A stretch of 64,000 nucleotides of DNA from positions 150,262,407 to 150,326,406 of the forward strand of contig CM059186.1 in assembly GCA_030323885.1 (NCBI GenBank). The letters are read 5' to 3'. A model generated the notes under the pieces. That model had not been told where the DNA came from. It saw nothing but the letters and a program-made list of their open reading frames with translations, and ran no database searches. This stretch comes from Branchipolynoe longqiensis. Taxonomy: Eukaryota; Annelida; Polychaeta; Phyllodocida; Polynoidae. Of the stretch, positions 1 through 10,929 are shown piece after piece (the stretch's first letter is position 1; each line of letters starts with the position of its first letter). Made by a program: the position numbers and the translations under genes.

Positions 1-244
1 AGTTAACTTTTTACATAGCGACGCGCGCTACGAACGGTATCTATGGTATTCGTAATATCAGCCCGTCGTCAGTGTTTTTGAATTATGCATGTTTCCGGCA
101 ACATGGACAATTAGAATCAGCAATAAAAGCGACGCATCCCAAAAACTCTGAATGCATATTATATAATGCATATTATATATATGTGATTTAGTTTATTACA
201 TATATTCTCATAATCAATTATAGTTATACATCCCATATGTACTG

Positions 245-480
245 TTATGGGGGTGTTTTTGAAAAATGAAGGGAAATACTATTCCTAAAGTGGGACTCGA
301 ACCCACGCTTCTGCATTCCTACCCATTAGTCTTTCTGGGCTCCCTGATGAAATCAACTTACCTATGCCCACCTGTCTTTGTGGGATTTCCCCGAGAGAAG
401 TCAGTGCACTTTACTACACTCGTCCCCATGGAAATAATTGTGAGTCTCTTACAATTACAAATATCCAGGTAGCGTACTTA
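245..480 (-). repeat. tRNA-derived SINE, family C, copy 1
   Basis: On the minus strand a tRNA-like B box (GGTTCGAGTCCC, complement of 292-304) follows a degenerate tRNA head, and the 3' side reads into a GTATTTCCCTTCATTTT-like tail. The same arrangement recurs at about 570-704, 32690-32880 and elsewhere. It is a short interspersed element and not a tRNA gene: the head does not fold as an intact acceptor stem and the flanking non-tRNA body is shared between copies. Confidence 0.6.
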
Positions 481-569
481 GACTAAGAGTACATACACAA
501 ACATGGTTACGCACTAGTCCGTGTATAGCTTGCACAATATCCTGATCACAAAAACATTATTATTTGTGG

Positions 570-990
570 TGGGGGGGTGCAAATGAAGGGAAACATTTCA
601 CCTAGAGTGGGATTCGAAGACGCACTTCTGCCATTCCGAAGACAGCGCCCTGACCATTAGACCATTGAGTTTCCTGGACGTATTCAACCTGCCCATATCT
701 GAGCCTGTCTCAAAAGGTGCTAGCTTTTCGTTTTTTTTGTCCATAGTAACGATTGACACAAAACAGCACAGAAACGGTTACACTGAAAACACAAGGACAT
801 TTGGTTCAAATCAATGTGTATTCTATTGGCATTATGAAACACCAGGTAAAAAACAAATCAGTTTATCCTGAGCAAATGTATAAGTAGATAGTGTGTTGAT
901 CGTTACTATGGACAAAGTTTTGTCCCATATTGCTTAGCACCTTTTGAGACAGTCTCATCTACCTGTGCATGTGGCATTTCACTTGGGAAG
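570..990 (-). repeat. tRNA-derived SINE, family C, copy 2, split by a MITE
   Basis: The minus strand carries a tRNA-like head (A-box-like TGGTCTAATGGTCAG, B-box-like CTTCGAATCCC) and the tail GAAATGTTTCCCTTCATTT. The body is interrupted at 705-952 by a terminal-inverted-repeat element and seems to resume at about 953 (catctacctgtgc..., comparable to the family C body at 345-395). Confidence 0.5.
705..952. mobile_element. MITE with CTGTCTCAAAAGGTGCTA terminal inverted repeats
   Basis: The left end CCTGTCTCAAAAGGTGCTA is matched by the reverse complement of the right end (ACTGTCTCAAAAGGTGCTA). Further in, GTCCATAGTAACGAT is also repeated in inverted orientation. The element is about 248 bp and has no coding capacity. 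No clean target-site duplication was found, so the superfamily is not assigned. Confidence 0.65.
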
Positions 991-999
991 CACAGATTT

Positions 1000-1625
1000 T
1001 ACAGTAGTAGTATTATTAGTAGTAATGCCAAGGATTTAAAGTACATTGTAGTAGTAAAGATAAGGTTTTACAGTAGGAGTAGTAGTAGTAGTATTAGTAG
1101 TAGTAATAGTAATAGTAAAGTGAAGGTTTTACTGTAGTAGTAAAGTAATGGTTTTACAGTAGTAGTAAAGCAAAGGTTTTACAGTAATAGTAGTAACACG
1201 AATGTCTTACAGTGGTAGTCATAAAGCGACGGTTTTGCAGTAGTAGTAAAGCAAAGATTTTACAGTAGTAGTAAAGTGAAGGTGTTACACTTACAGTATT
1301 ATTAGTTGTAACACAACTGTTTTAAAGTACATTGTAGTAGTAAAAATAAGGTTTTACAGTAGGAGTAGTAGTAGTAGTATTAGTATTAGTACTAGTACTA
1401 GTAATAGTAAAGCGAAGTAGTAGTAGTAGTAGTAGTAGTAATAGTAATAGCAAAGCGAAGGTTTCACTGCAGTAGTAAAGTAATGGTTTTACAGTAGTAG
1501 TAAATCAAATATTTTACAGTAGTAGTAACTCTATGGTTTTACAGTCGTACTAGTAAAGCGAAGGCTTTATAGTACTAGTAAAGTGAAGGTTTTACAGTAT
1601 TACTAGTAGTAGTAGAAGCAGCAGT
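1000..1625. repeat. AGTAGT-rich minisatellite
   Basis: A degenerate tandem array built from words such as gaaggttttacagtagtagtaaagc. AGT trinucleotide runs alternate with TTTTACAG blocks, and unit length drifts between about 20 and 35 bp. No coding signal. Confidence 0.85.
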
Positions 1626-1795
1626 TGTTCGGAGTTACATATTTCATGTAACAAAGGGAAACACGGGCAGTGTTTTCTGAGTGAATTCACGGCCTCAGGG
1701 GATTCCAACGGACGTCACGTCAACCACCTCATTAATGGTGCACGGTGTGCCTGCAGTGCCTACTGTTTATTTGTACCTGTGGGATTATCTGCACC

Positions 1796-2745
1796 GACCC
1801 AGTCAACTCCCCCCTCCCTACACATTCCTCTCACTCCCTCAATTTCCTTCACCCTCACCCATCCCGCTCATTCCCCCTCCCCGTCACCCCCCCCTCACTC
1901 CCGCCTTTTCTCACACCCTCTCCCTCTTCTCACTACCCTCTCCCATCACCTCCCTCCTTCTCTCCATCGATCTCATTCCATTTCTTCCCTCAGCACTCTT
2001 CTACTTTACTCTTTTCTCACTCCCTTTTATTCCTCTCTCCCACCATCCCCTTCCCCATCACTCTATCCCTCTCCTTCTCCCTCCCTGCCCCTCCCCCTCA
2101 CTCACTCCCATTCCTTCTTCCTCCCACTCCTCTGTAAGATCATTGGTTTCCAGTGTGGAAGGTTAGGGATTCGATTCTTGGCCAAGTTAAACCAATGATG
2201 TAGCAAATTTATACTTGTCGCTACCTAGCTTGGCGCACAGCATAACTAGGATAGGACAAGGATAGCTATTAGTGAGTGGGATATTGGGTGACTGTTCCAG
2301 CAGTGTGGTCTCCCAGTGGGGCAGCACTACAAATGAGTATGCACTGTCATAAGTTGGTATCGATCCTATATGTTGTTAGGACATAAAGCCCAAACAAACA
2401 AATAATCCCTCCACTCCTCTCCCTCACTTCGTCCAATTGCTTCTCCGCCCCCTCCCCCTTCTACCCCTCACTCTCACCCATTCCTTCTCCGTCACGTCCT
2501 TCTCCCTCACATCGCTCTCCCTTCTCTCTCCCCATCCCTCATTCCCTCAACCTCCCTTCTCCTCAGTCCCTCTCCGTCTTTTCCCCCTTCATCCATCCAC
2601 CCTCCCCTTTCATCGGCCTCCTTCCCCTTTCGCCTCACCTTTCCTCCCAATTCTTACCTCCCTGCCCATCCGTCCTCCCTCCTCCCACTCCCAATCCATT
2701 CCGCCCCCTCCTTCCGCATGCCTTCCCCTCCCTCCACCCTATGAT
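1796..2745. repeat. Polypyrimidine (C/T-rich) tract split by a SINE
   Basis: The + strand is almost only C and T (ccctcactccc words) at 1796-2133 and again at 2411-2745. The two parts were one tract. The SINE at 2134-2410 separates them and carries a 10-bp duplication of the tract (CCACTCCTCT) on each side. Long open frames here are composition artefacts. Confidence 0.85.
2134..2410 (+). repeat. tRNA-derived SINE, family A, with 10-bp TSD
   Basis: Contains the B-box-like GGATTCGATTC, the family A body (gatacttgtcgctacctagc, ggataggacaagga, gtctcccagtggggcagcac) and the tail ttgttaggacataaagcccaaacaaacaaa. Flanked by CCACTCCTCT at 2124-2133 and 2411-2420, a target-site duplication that fits LINE-driven retroposition. 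The tRNA 5' part is truncated. Confidence 0.8.
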
Positions 2746-2949
2746 TCAATAATATTGACCAATGCACAATGATGAGTAAACATGGGTAACTATGCTGAAA
2801 GGTGACTAAGCGTAAGGTATCCATTAAATGAGTCACGTGTAACTTAACCGGCGGTTCTGATTGGCTGTCATCACCAGATGATGTCATCACAAATGTTACA
2901 TCCTTAATCACTGCTGCGCTGGTTCTTGGAACCAGCTACTGCAAATGGA

Positions 2950-3290
2950 CCAGGTGACTATAAGCTATAACCTTTTGATTATATCCACCTTGCTGGACGT
3001 AGTGCGGAAGGTTAGGGGTTCGAATCCTAGACGAGTCAAACTAATGCCTTACAAAATTGATACTTGTCACTACCTAACCAGGTGCTCGACATTAATAGGA
3101 ATGGTCAAGGACTGGTTAGCTGAGTATCAGGATAAAGTAACTGAGTGGGATATTGGGTCATGATGCCAGTGGCCTGGTCTCCCAGTGGGGAGGCACTATA
3201 AAATCACCATAAGTGCACACTATCACAAGTCAGTACCCATTATTATATGACCTTTGATGTTGCTAGGACATCAAAGTCATCCTTGCACTA
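2950..3290 (+). repeat. tRNA-derived SINE, family A
   Basis: B box GGTTCGAATCC near 3015, then gagtcaaactaatg, attgatacttgtcactacctaac, ctggtctcccagtgggg and tagatgttgctagg-like 3' words. Same order as the full-length copy at 56103-56441 (there on the minus strand). Confidence 0.8.
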
Positions 3291-3409
3291 TGTTGAGTAT
3301 CTATACACTATACACCATAGACTGCTCCCCCACTTTTAATGTTCAGAATGGGGTGTGCTGCACACAATGCAGAACATTCCACTTCCCCATCACCATGTAT
3401 AAATCAAAT

Positions 3410-3515
3410 GTCATCGCTTCAACAGCTGGAAGACCAGTGCCTCGGCGCTAACCAAATATATGTTCAATTGAATCAAATATTTACGGACAAAAACAAACAA
3501 ATAACGGTTATATGC
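3410..3515 (+). repeat. Dispersed repeat fragment with A/C-rich tail
   Basis: gctggaagaccagtgcctcggcgct followed by an A-rich end (aaaacaaacaaa) recurs at 9062-9140 (gctggaagaccagtgccacggcact, then an aacaacaacaa tail). It is probably the 3' end of a retroposon; the family is not identified. Confidence 0.45.
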
Positions 3516-4110
3516 ATCAATATGGGCAGAATAGACATTTCGGTCTAATCCAGTTATTTTCATTGCTCATTAAGATCTTGCTCCGCTACTTTAATTGAAT
3601 TTACTTTCGTTTTCAAACTAACAGTAACAGTATATTACAGGTGCCACCATGAGAAACTTATCTAATTAATGTCAAGGTCTGCATTGCAAAGGATGTATTC
3701 ACCTGGTTGTTCAAAGAAACACTAATCATTACCTATAGAACATATGGCACCACAATTGGGTAGTCCATGCTATACTAGTTCAGTACTAGTTGCTGGCTCT
3801 GCGAGATACTTAAGGTCGATTCAAAATGGCGGTACGCACCTGACCCATTAGTAAGCTGGGTTTGTAAATCAGGTTACGTAACTCTCACCCATCGATCCAT
3901 CTGGCACTCACATATAGACTAGCACACCTCCCAAAAACTGGCTCAAATTTCGCCTGCCAGCCCTTCTTCCCCTCCCAGCCCTTCTTCCCCTCCCTTCTCA
4001 ACCTCCACCCCCTCACTAGCCACTTCCAGCCGCCAACACTCAACACCCCTTCCATTAGCGGAGGCCCTTCCTTCCGCCTCCCACACACGCTTGGTAAACC
4101 TGCTAATATA
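3515..4110. other. No gene seen
   Basis: AT-rich single-copy-looking DNA, followed from 3950 to 4085 by a pyrimidine-rich stretch (cccttcttcccctcc). No coding signal. Confidence 0.5.
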
Positions 4111-4111
4111 A

Positions 4112-4312
4112 CCAGAGGCGATGACTGAATGAGTTGAGTACCTGCTTCCTGTCTGGCCGGTCATGGGATTCAAGCCGCGGCCGAGTCAAACCACTGACTT
4201 AAATATTGATACCTGTTGCCACCTAGCCTGGCGCTTGGAATAATTAGGATAAAGCAAGGAGCCGTTGAATGAGGAAGACTAATTGTCCGCGATTGAAATT
4301 TTCCCACTTTAA
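4112..4312 (+). repeat. tRNA-derived SINE, family B
   Basis: A tRNA-like head (gactgaatgagttgag...ggtcatgggattcaa) and the middle shared with family A (cctagcctggcgct, aggataaagcaagga), then a different 3' half: gaatgaggaagactaattgtccgcgattgaaattttccc. That 3' half defines family B (see 9905, 19845, 24674, 31292, 35390). Confidence 0.75.
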
Positions 4313-4576
4313 TAAACGAATGCTAATATATAAAAGAAAAATTAATATGAAGTATTAAAAGCTTACTGATCTTGCCTGTAAGTCCTAACAAGTTATGTGA
4401 TGTATGCGTGGTAAACCAGGCTCCTTAAAAACCATGAATGACACCTTCCCTCGTGAGAGTGAGTGGCACAGAGCTTTCAACACCCACTCTTCTTACAGCC
4501 GCGCCCAAAACATGTAGGACACCCGAAACGCTATACCCATAAATAACACTGCCTCTCATAACACTCACAAAACCAG

Positions 4577-4905
4577 ACTCGCTGGCCGAATCGGTAGAGC
4601 ACAGGCTTCCCGTGGGGAAGGTCAGGAGTTCAAATCCAAGCCGATTCAAACCAATGACTTATACAAATTGATAGTTGTCGCTACCTAGCCTGGCATTCGG
4701 CATTAATGGGATAGAGCAAGGACTAGTTAGCACAGTATCAGGATAAATTCACTGTGTGGGATATCGGGTCATGGTGCCGGTGGCCTGGTCTCCCATTGGG
4801 ACAGCACTATAAAGTTGGCATGGGTGCACACTGTCACAAGTCGGTACCCATCCTGATATTATCTTAGATGTTGCTAGGATGCAAAACAACAACAAACAAT
4901 AAGAC
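4577..4905 (+). repeat. tRNA-derived SINE, family A, near full length
   Basis: A-box-like ctggccgaatcggtagagc, B-box-like ggagttcaaatcc, the complete family A body and the tail gatgttgctaggatgcaaaacaacaacaaac. Imperfect flanking repeats (ACACTCACAAAA before, ACACTCAGAAAT after) are a likely target duplication. Confidence 0.85.
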
Positions 4906-5214
4906 ACTCAGAAATAACCACCACTGCCTCTTCACCATGCTGCAACAACCCGAAATCTTCCCGTTATCCACATATATATGTAAGCTTCAAACATAACACA
5001 CGTCCGACACTGTGTGATCTACTCTGAAACATGACATCGCCATTATCTGCCTGTCGCTATAAGTGACACCCATATAGAACACCAACAAGGAATACTCATA
5101 TGGAACATGTACCTACAACTCACATGGAACACCACATGTTACACCCATATCATGTCACACTCAGATATCACACCCGCATATGACAAACACAAACATGCAA
5201 GACCCACACTTAAC

Positions 5215-6110
5215 TAACAGTTAGTAACACCCACATGTCACCCACACATGTAACCAACACCCACATGTAACCAACACCCATGTGTAACCAACACCCACAT
5301 GTAGCCAGCCCCATGTTTGACTAACACCCACATGTAACCAACACCCACATGTAGCCAACATCCATGTTTGACTAACACCCACATGTAAGCAACGCCCACA
5401 TGTAGCCAACACCCATGTGTAACCAACACCCATGTGTAACTACCACCCACATGTCACACCCATATGTAACCAACACCCACATGTCACACCCATATGTAAC
5501 CAACACCCACATGTCACACACATGTAACCAGCATCCACATGTAGCCAACACCCATGTGACTAACATCCACATATAACAAACACCCATGTTTGACTAACAC
5601 CCACATGTAACCAACACCCACATGTATCCAACACCCATGTTTGACTGACACCCACATGTAACCAACACCCATGTTTGACTAACACCCACATGTAAGCAAC
5701 ACCCACATGTCAGCAAGAGCCACATGTAACCAATACCCACAAGTAACCAACACCCACATGTAACCAACATCCACATGTAACACCCATATGTAACCAACAC
5801 CCACATGTCACACCCATATGTAACCAACACCCACATGTCACACACATGTAACCAGCATCCACATGTAGCCGACACCCATGTGACTAACATCCACATGTAA
5901 CCAACATCCATGTTTGACTAACACCCACATGTAACCAACACCCACATGTATCCAACGCCCATGTTTGACTGACACCCACATGTAACCAACACCCATGTTT
6001 GACTAACACCCACATGTAAGCAACACCCACATGTCAGCAAGAGCCACATGTAACCAATACCCACAAGTAACCAACACCCACATGTAACCAACATCCACAT
6101 GTAACACCCT
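5215..6110. repeat. Satellite with a 17-bp CACATGTAACCAACACC unit
   Basis: Tandem array of acccacatgtaaccaac with ACATGT palindromes and catgtttgactaac variants. A higher-order duplication is visible: the variant order at about 5586-5786 repeats at about 5908-6107, an offset near 322 bp. The matching minus-strand frames (GCWLHVGV-type repeats) are artefacts of a repeat that lacks stops. Confidence 0.9.
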
Positions 6111-6235
6111 AACACCCTGTGTCGTGCACTGGGACATCACCCCTCCACTTCCTGCTCGCCTAACACCAGAGGATGTCGGTCCGTGTTTGCTACTACATCA
6201 TCACATAGGATACAAACTTCAAAGGCCCGCAGCTT

Positions 6236-6712
6236 CCCACTAGGCCTGCCCACCCACCACACCCTCCCCATTCCCACCCACCACACCCTCCCCATTCCCA
6301 CCCACCACACCCTCCCCAGTCCCCATTCCCACCTACCACACCCTCCCCAGTCCCCATTCCCACCCACCACACCCTCCCCAGTCCCCATTCCCACCCACCA
6401 CACCATCCCCAGTCCCCATTCCCACCCACCACACCCTCCCCACCCACCACGCCCTCCCCAGTCCCCATTCCCACCCACCACACCCTCCCCATTCCCACCC
6501 ACCACACCCTCCCCAGTCCCCATTCCCACCCACCACACCCTCCCCATTCCCACCCACCACACCCTCCTCAGTCCCCATTCCCACCCACCACACCCTCCCC
6601 AGTCCCACCCACCACGCCCTCCCCAGTCCCCACCCACCACACCCTCCCCAGTCCCACCCACCACGCCCTCCCCAGTCCCCATTCCCACCCACCACGCCCT
6701 CCCCACTCCCAA
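6236..6712. repeat. C-rich minisatellite (CCCACCCACCACACCCTCCCCAGT-type unit)
   Basis: About 20 units made of cccacccaccacaccctcccc with an optional agtccccatt insert, giving alternating unit lengths. The array ends at a family A SINE (6713). The other strand is G-rich, with runs able to form G-quadruplexes. Confidence 0.9.
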
Positions 6713-6985
6713 CATCTAAGATCATACCAGGACAGGTACCTACTTGTGACAGTGCGCACTCATGGCGTCTTCATAGTGCTGCCCCACTGGAAGACCAGGC
6801 TGCCAGCACCATGACCTGAAATTCTACTCAGTCACATTATCCTGACACTGAGCCAACCAGTCCTTGCCACATCCTATTAATGCGACAAGTATCAATTTTT
6901 AAGTCATTGGTTTGACTCGACAAAGGTTCGAACCCCACGATCTACCAAAACGGACAGACGCTCAACTCATTCGATTGTAGGTAGG
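6713..6985 (-). repeat. tRNA-derived SINE, family A
   Basis: On the + strand the element reads backwards from catctaagatcataccaggacaggtacc to a B-box complement (ggttcgaaccccacgatc) and head (caactcattcg). The 3' tail is missing where it meets the C-rich minisatellite. Confidence 0.8.
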
Positions 6986-7175
6986 GACTAAACTGCCATT
7001 AGATGGGAGTACCACATGTAAACTCTTAGTAGTTGTCATGTAAGAGGGGAAAGGAAAGGGTGGTATTATTACATAGGCAGAGTGGAAATGGCTTCAGATT
7101 TACTATTAGATAATAGGGTTTGCACTACTCTCCTCTATTGCAATGAGCTACACATTTATAGTCCTTCTCTATTAT

Positions 7176-7497
7176 TTTGTTTGTCTGTTTGTTTGTTATT
7201 GTTTTACATCCTAGCAACATCTAAAGTCATATCAGGATGTGTACCGATTTGTGACAGGGCACACTCATTGTGAATTATAGTGCTGCCCCACCCTCGAGAT
7301 CAAGCCACCAGCACCATGACCTGATATTCCAGTCTCATAATCCTGACACTTGTCCTATCTTATTAATGCTGAGCGCCAGGCTAGGTAGTGACAAGTATCA
7401 ATTATATAAGTCATTGGTTTGACTTGGCTGGGATTCGAACTCCCGACCTTCCGCATGGGAAGGCAGCACTCTACCTATTCTGCCGCCGCATCCGGTT
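7176..7497 (-). repeat. tRNA-derived SINE, family A, near full length
   Basis: Starts on the + strand with tgtctgtttgtttgttattg (tail complement), then tacatcctagcaacatctaaagtcatatcagg, and ends with gggattcgaactcccgacc (B box) and gcggcagaatag-like head. A short stretch around 7330 is deleted relative to the reference copy. Confidence 0.85.
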
Positions 7498-7589
7498 TCT
7501 CTATTATTAAATTACCCATCAGAGCTATATAATTATTAATAGAGAAAGTGTACCCAACTGTGTAAGTATTCCCTGTCCTACGTCACTGC

Positions 7590-8540
7590 AAGAGGTGAGG
7601 ACAGTCATTAGGGTTGACTGACGCTAATACTAAAGGGGCTGTCACATTAGGTTTTTTTGCGGGAGTGTACGGCGGCGTAGGCGCGTTACGTCATATATGT
7701 CGGCATACGCTATGCAGATGCTACGCATATGCTATGCAGATGCTACGCATACGCTATGCATGCGCTACGCATATGCTATGCATACGCTATGCATAGGCCA
7801 TCATGTGCCGGCATATGCCGGCGTATGCCGTTGTACGCCGCCATACGCTTTCTCCCGTCCATCCGTCCAAATTTGTTTGTGCATGCTAAAAAAAATCTCG
7901 ACCTATGGGAGCGTATGGTTCATACGCTACTCATACGCCGGTGTACGCTCCTCGTATGCCGGTGTACGCTCCTCGTATGCTAGGGGTGCGCCGGCGTAGG
8001 TTACGCATACACTCAACTTGCGTCACCGGCGTATCTCTAGTGTATGTAGCATACGCATAACCTACAAGTTACGTATGGGAGCGTACTCCTAGTGTATGCA
8101 CAGCGTATTCCAAGCATATGCCATAGGTCTCGACATCGATCTTGACTCATACGCTACTCATATGCTCATACGCTACGCATATGCTACGCATATGCTATGC
8201 ATATGCTATGCATACAGTACGCATATGCTACGCATATGCTACACTACGCATATGTTCCATATGCCAATCAAAACCATCAAAAAATGTCACAGTACGCTCT
8301 CATATGCTCCTCATAGGTTCCACATACGCTCAAAACCACCCGAGAGGTCACCAAAGGTCATGATAGGCCAGCACATGCAGCTTTTACGTAGGTTTTCAAT
8401 ACGCTTCCACCATACACCGTAATGTGACAGGGCCTTAATAGCCACAACTTGACCACAGAGACCTTTGATTATGGTTAGTCCTAAATAAAACCAAGAGAAT
8501 AGGTTATTTCAAGATGTGAAAATTATGCCTGATTGTATGC
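7590..8540 (-). repeat. Dispersed repeat family E, split by a TIR element
   Basis: gtcattagggttgactgacgctaatac before 7634 and tagccacaacttgaccacagagacc...gagaataggttatttcaag after 8435 line up with an uninterrupted paralogue at about 39340-39470 (gtcattagggttgaatgacagtaac...agaaaataggttgtttcaa). Family E is an old, diverged repeat of unknown class, also at about 12380-13760, 21630-21790, 30940-31560 and 38870-39060. Confidence 0.55.
7634..8435. mobile_element. Harbinger-like non-autonomous TIR element (CTGTCACATTA type), copy 1
   Basis: Flanked by TAA (7631-7633 and 8436-8438). Termini AGGGGCTGTCACATTA and, on the other strand, AGGCCCTGTCACATTA. The 802-bp interior encodes nothing and is dominated by tacgcatatgc / gcatacgct words that are their own reverse complements. 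The element at 43062-43803 is a reverse-complement relative: both share a gtccaaatttgtttgtgcatgct core and a ctcgacctatgggagcgtatgg block. A 3-bp TWA duplication is typical of PIF/Harbinger; no transposase is present to confirm the class. Confidence 0.85.
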
Positions 8541-9900
8541 CATCATGAGACTTGTGAATAAGTAAGGTTGTATTGGTCATGTTCCGGCTTCTTTAATGAT
8601 GACCACACATTAACCAATTTTCCCTTGACTGCATGCGGTTGCGGTGCGGGTATCGACGTATGACAGTGTGCACTCATGTCGAGTAATACTTAAAGTTCTG
8701 AGTCAGGCTATAAAAAGAGTCCATGGCAGCAGTCTGACACACCCCATTCTGCCTTCAAATTCAACTGGTCTGTGCAGTATATCCCAATCTATATGGGCAA
8801 TTACCCTAGAACTAGTTAATTCTTCGTCCTTATAGTAGGCATACAAACCTATGAAGGGAAACTATGCACCTAACCACTCCGTAATGTAAAGGTCTAATCA
8901 ATACACATGTATGTATCAAGTGTGTAGGAATACAACATATAACTGCTATTTTTGTATGTGAATTCTCAAACTATACCATATGTAAGTCTTTGAATGTTTG
9001 ATATTGTTATTTCAGCTGATTTGGGCTAGCTGCATATATTGTAAATAACTGTATTGTCACATGGCTGGAAGACCAGTGCCACGGCACTGACAAAAGACTT
9101 TATTCAATGAATAAACTATATTTACAACAACAACAAAAAATTTTAGCTCCATGTCTTTATGAATGCTTAGTTAAAACAAATAGTTAGGTGTTTAGAAATA
9201 ATATGCTGCCTAATGGCTGTAAACAATAATTCTATACAATTTCAATCCAAATAGTCAAAACGAGTACTGCTCGTGATTGACAGGTCAGTAACCATGGCAA
9301 CTGTCCATTCCGTGTTTATAAATGGTTACCACATGGCCAGAAACCACATGGCGCCAATTACTAAGTGCCCTGATTGGTGAACACAAGAAAGGGCCATAAA
9401 TATCAACACTGGAGCCAGCACTATGTGACCTCCTGAAATAGGATACCTGTCTCGAATAACAGTGGGAGGGGTAAGGGGTCAGGGTCTTAATTGGCAGCTG
9501 ACCGATTTGTCATTTTAACTATAATTACAACCGATGTGATTTCATCTATAACTTCGCATTCTGCCAACACCGAATAGCGAGCGTTCGGACTCTATCAGAG
9601 CAGACAAGACTTTATCCTTTCAGATGAATTAAAAACGAAGTACCCATGGGTATTCTTTGTGAGTTTACCTGGCTCAATATCCAGATATAACCGTTTTCAA
9701 TCCAGAACAGCCACTAACAGAACCCCCGTCCCACATTACAACTAGTGAATAGATTGGATAAGTCACAGTATTTTCTACGAGTATTTCTCACATACCACCA
9801 TGTATCTAAATGTATAATGTATAATCTAGCCTCTTGTCAATTCATATAAAAATTCTTGCCTTTGCTGTTGACATTGCATCAAACAAATAAAAATCAATCA
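8541..9900. other. No gene seen
   Basis: AT-rich DNA with short chance frames only. Holds the repeat fragment at 9062-9140 with its (AAC)n tail. No exon-like signal was recognised. Confidence 0.5.
9062..9140 (+). repeat. Dispersed repeat fragment, second copy
   Basis: gctggaagaccagtgccacggcact, then an A/C-rich end aacaacaacaa. Same family as 3410-3515. Confidence 0.45.
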
Positions 9901-9904
9901 AACT

Positions 9905-10345
9905 AGACGGAATGGCCAAATGAGTTGAGCGTCCACTTCCCGTGTCGCAGGTCATGGGATTCAAACCCATGGAGGTCAACCCTTGCCATGTCAAACCAAT
10001 GACTTAAAGATTTATACTCTTCACTACCTAGCCTGGCCCTCGCATTATTAGGACAGAACAAGGAGACGTGGAATGAGGATTGTTGTTTGTTTGTTTGTTG
10101 TTGTTTTACGTCCTAGCAACAGCTAAGGTCATATCAGAACGGGTACCGACTTGTGACAGTGCGCACTCATAGCGACTTTATAGTGCTGTCTCACTGAGAA
10201 ACCAGGCCGCCGGCACCATGACCTGATATCCCACTCAGTCACATTATCCTGACACTGAGCACACCAGTATGGAATGAGGAAGACCAATTGTCTGCGATTG
10301 AAATTTTACCTGCTTAGCTAATGAATGTAACAACAAAAATATAAA
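9905..10345 (+). repeat. tRNA-derived SINE, family B, interrupted by another SINE
   Basis: Head gacggaatggccaaatgagttgagcg, B-box-like gggattcaaaccc, the shared middle, then gtggaatgagga. The rest of family B (agaccaattgtctgcgattgaaatttt) continues only after the inserted family A piece ending at 10269. Confidence 0.85.
10080..10269 (-). repeat. 5'-truncated family A SINE inserted in a family B SINE, 11-bp TSD
   Basis: On the + strand the insert runs from ttgttgtttgtttgttgttgttttacgtcctagc to gacactgagcacaccagta, which is the 3' half of family A reversed. TGGAATGAGGA is duplicated at 10069-10079 and 10270-10280. Lost 5' end, a tail at the correct side and a target duplication are the marks of target-primed reverse transcription. 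Confidence 0.9.
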
Positions 10346-10742
10346 TTTTACAAATTATGTTTTAACGGTAACTTTGCAGTAATTCAGCATTGACAAAAGT
10401 TGTCAACTAAATATACATATGTTTTACAATAAAATAGTAAAACGTAAATCAATAAGATTTTCAAACTCTGACTATTCTGTCGAGACATACCGCATGCTGA
10501 AATCACGTGACTGAGTCTGTAATGCGATAGGTGAAGGCTGTGGAGATGTATGTACACTGCCCTCTGCTTCACGGTGGCTGGGCGTTGTAAGCCGCCAGGT
10601 GGCGCTCCCTCTGCTGCCTGCCAAGTGACCAGCTCTTCCCGACGGCGCTAACACTAGTAACAGCAGTCAATGCCACGGCAGCGGTGGTGTGTGCACAGGG
10701 GATGGTGGCGGAGGAGGAGGATGCGCAGTATAACATACCTTA

Positions 10743-10917
10743 AGCTAAGATTCCATATATGCGGTATGTGGTATGCGAATGTCAATGCGAATGCGACAAA
10801 ACATGGAAAAGCATATAAATACACAATGGTGCTTCCATATGTCCGAATGCGAATGCGAATGCGAATGCGAATGCGGCAAGTGGATCAGCCCATGTACCGA
10901 TCAGTGGAATCTTAGCT
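10743..10917. mobile_element. Harbinger-like MITE (AGCTAAGATTCCA type), 175 bp
   Basis: Flanked by TTA (10740-10742, 10918-10920). Ends AGCTAAGATTCCA and TGGAATCTTAGCT are exact inverted repeats. The interior is (gaatgc)n-like. Smaller relative of the element at 42632-45747, which has the same ends and a TAA duplication. Confidence 0.85.
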
Positions 10918-10929
10918 TTAGACGTAAGC

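Noticed and set aside
245..345. tRNA gene on the minus strand
   Set aside because: A B box is present but the acceptor and anticodon stems do not pair, and the sequence continues into a SINE body shared with other copies.
5215..6110. CRISPR-like array
   Set aside because: Repeats of 17 bp are contiguous without unique spacers, and the genome is eukaryotic.
6137..6725. Glycine/tryptophan-rich and proline/histidine-rich frames
   Set aside because: C-rich minisatellite read in all frames; no start context or domain.
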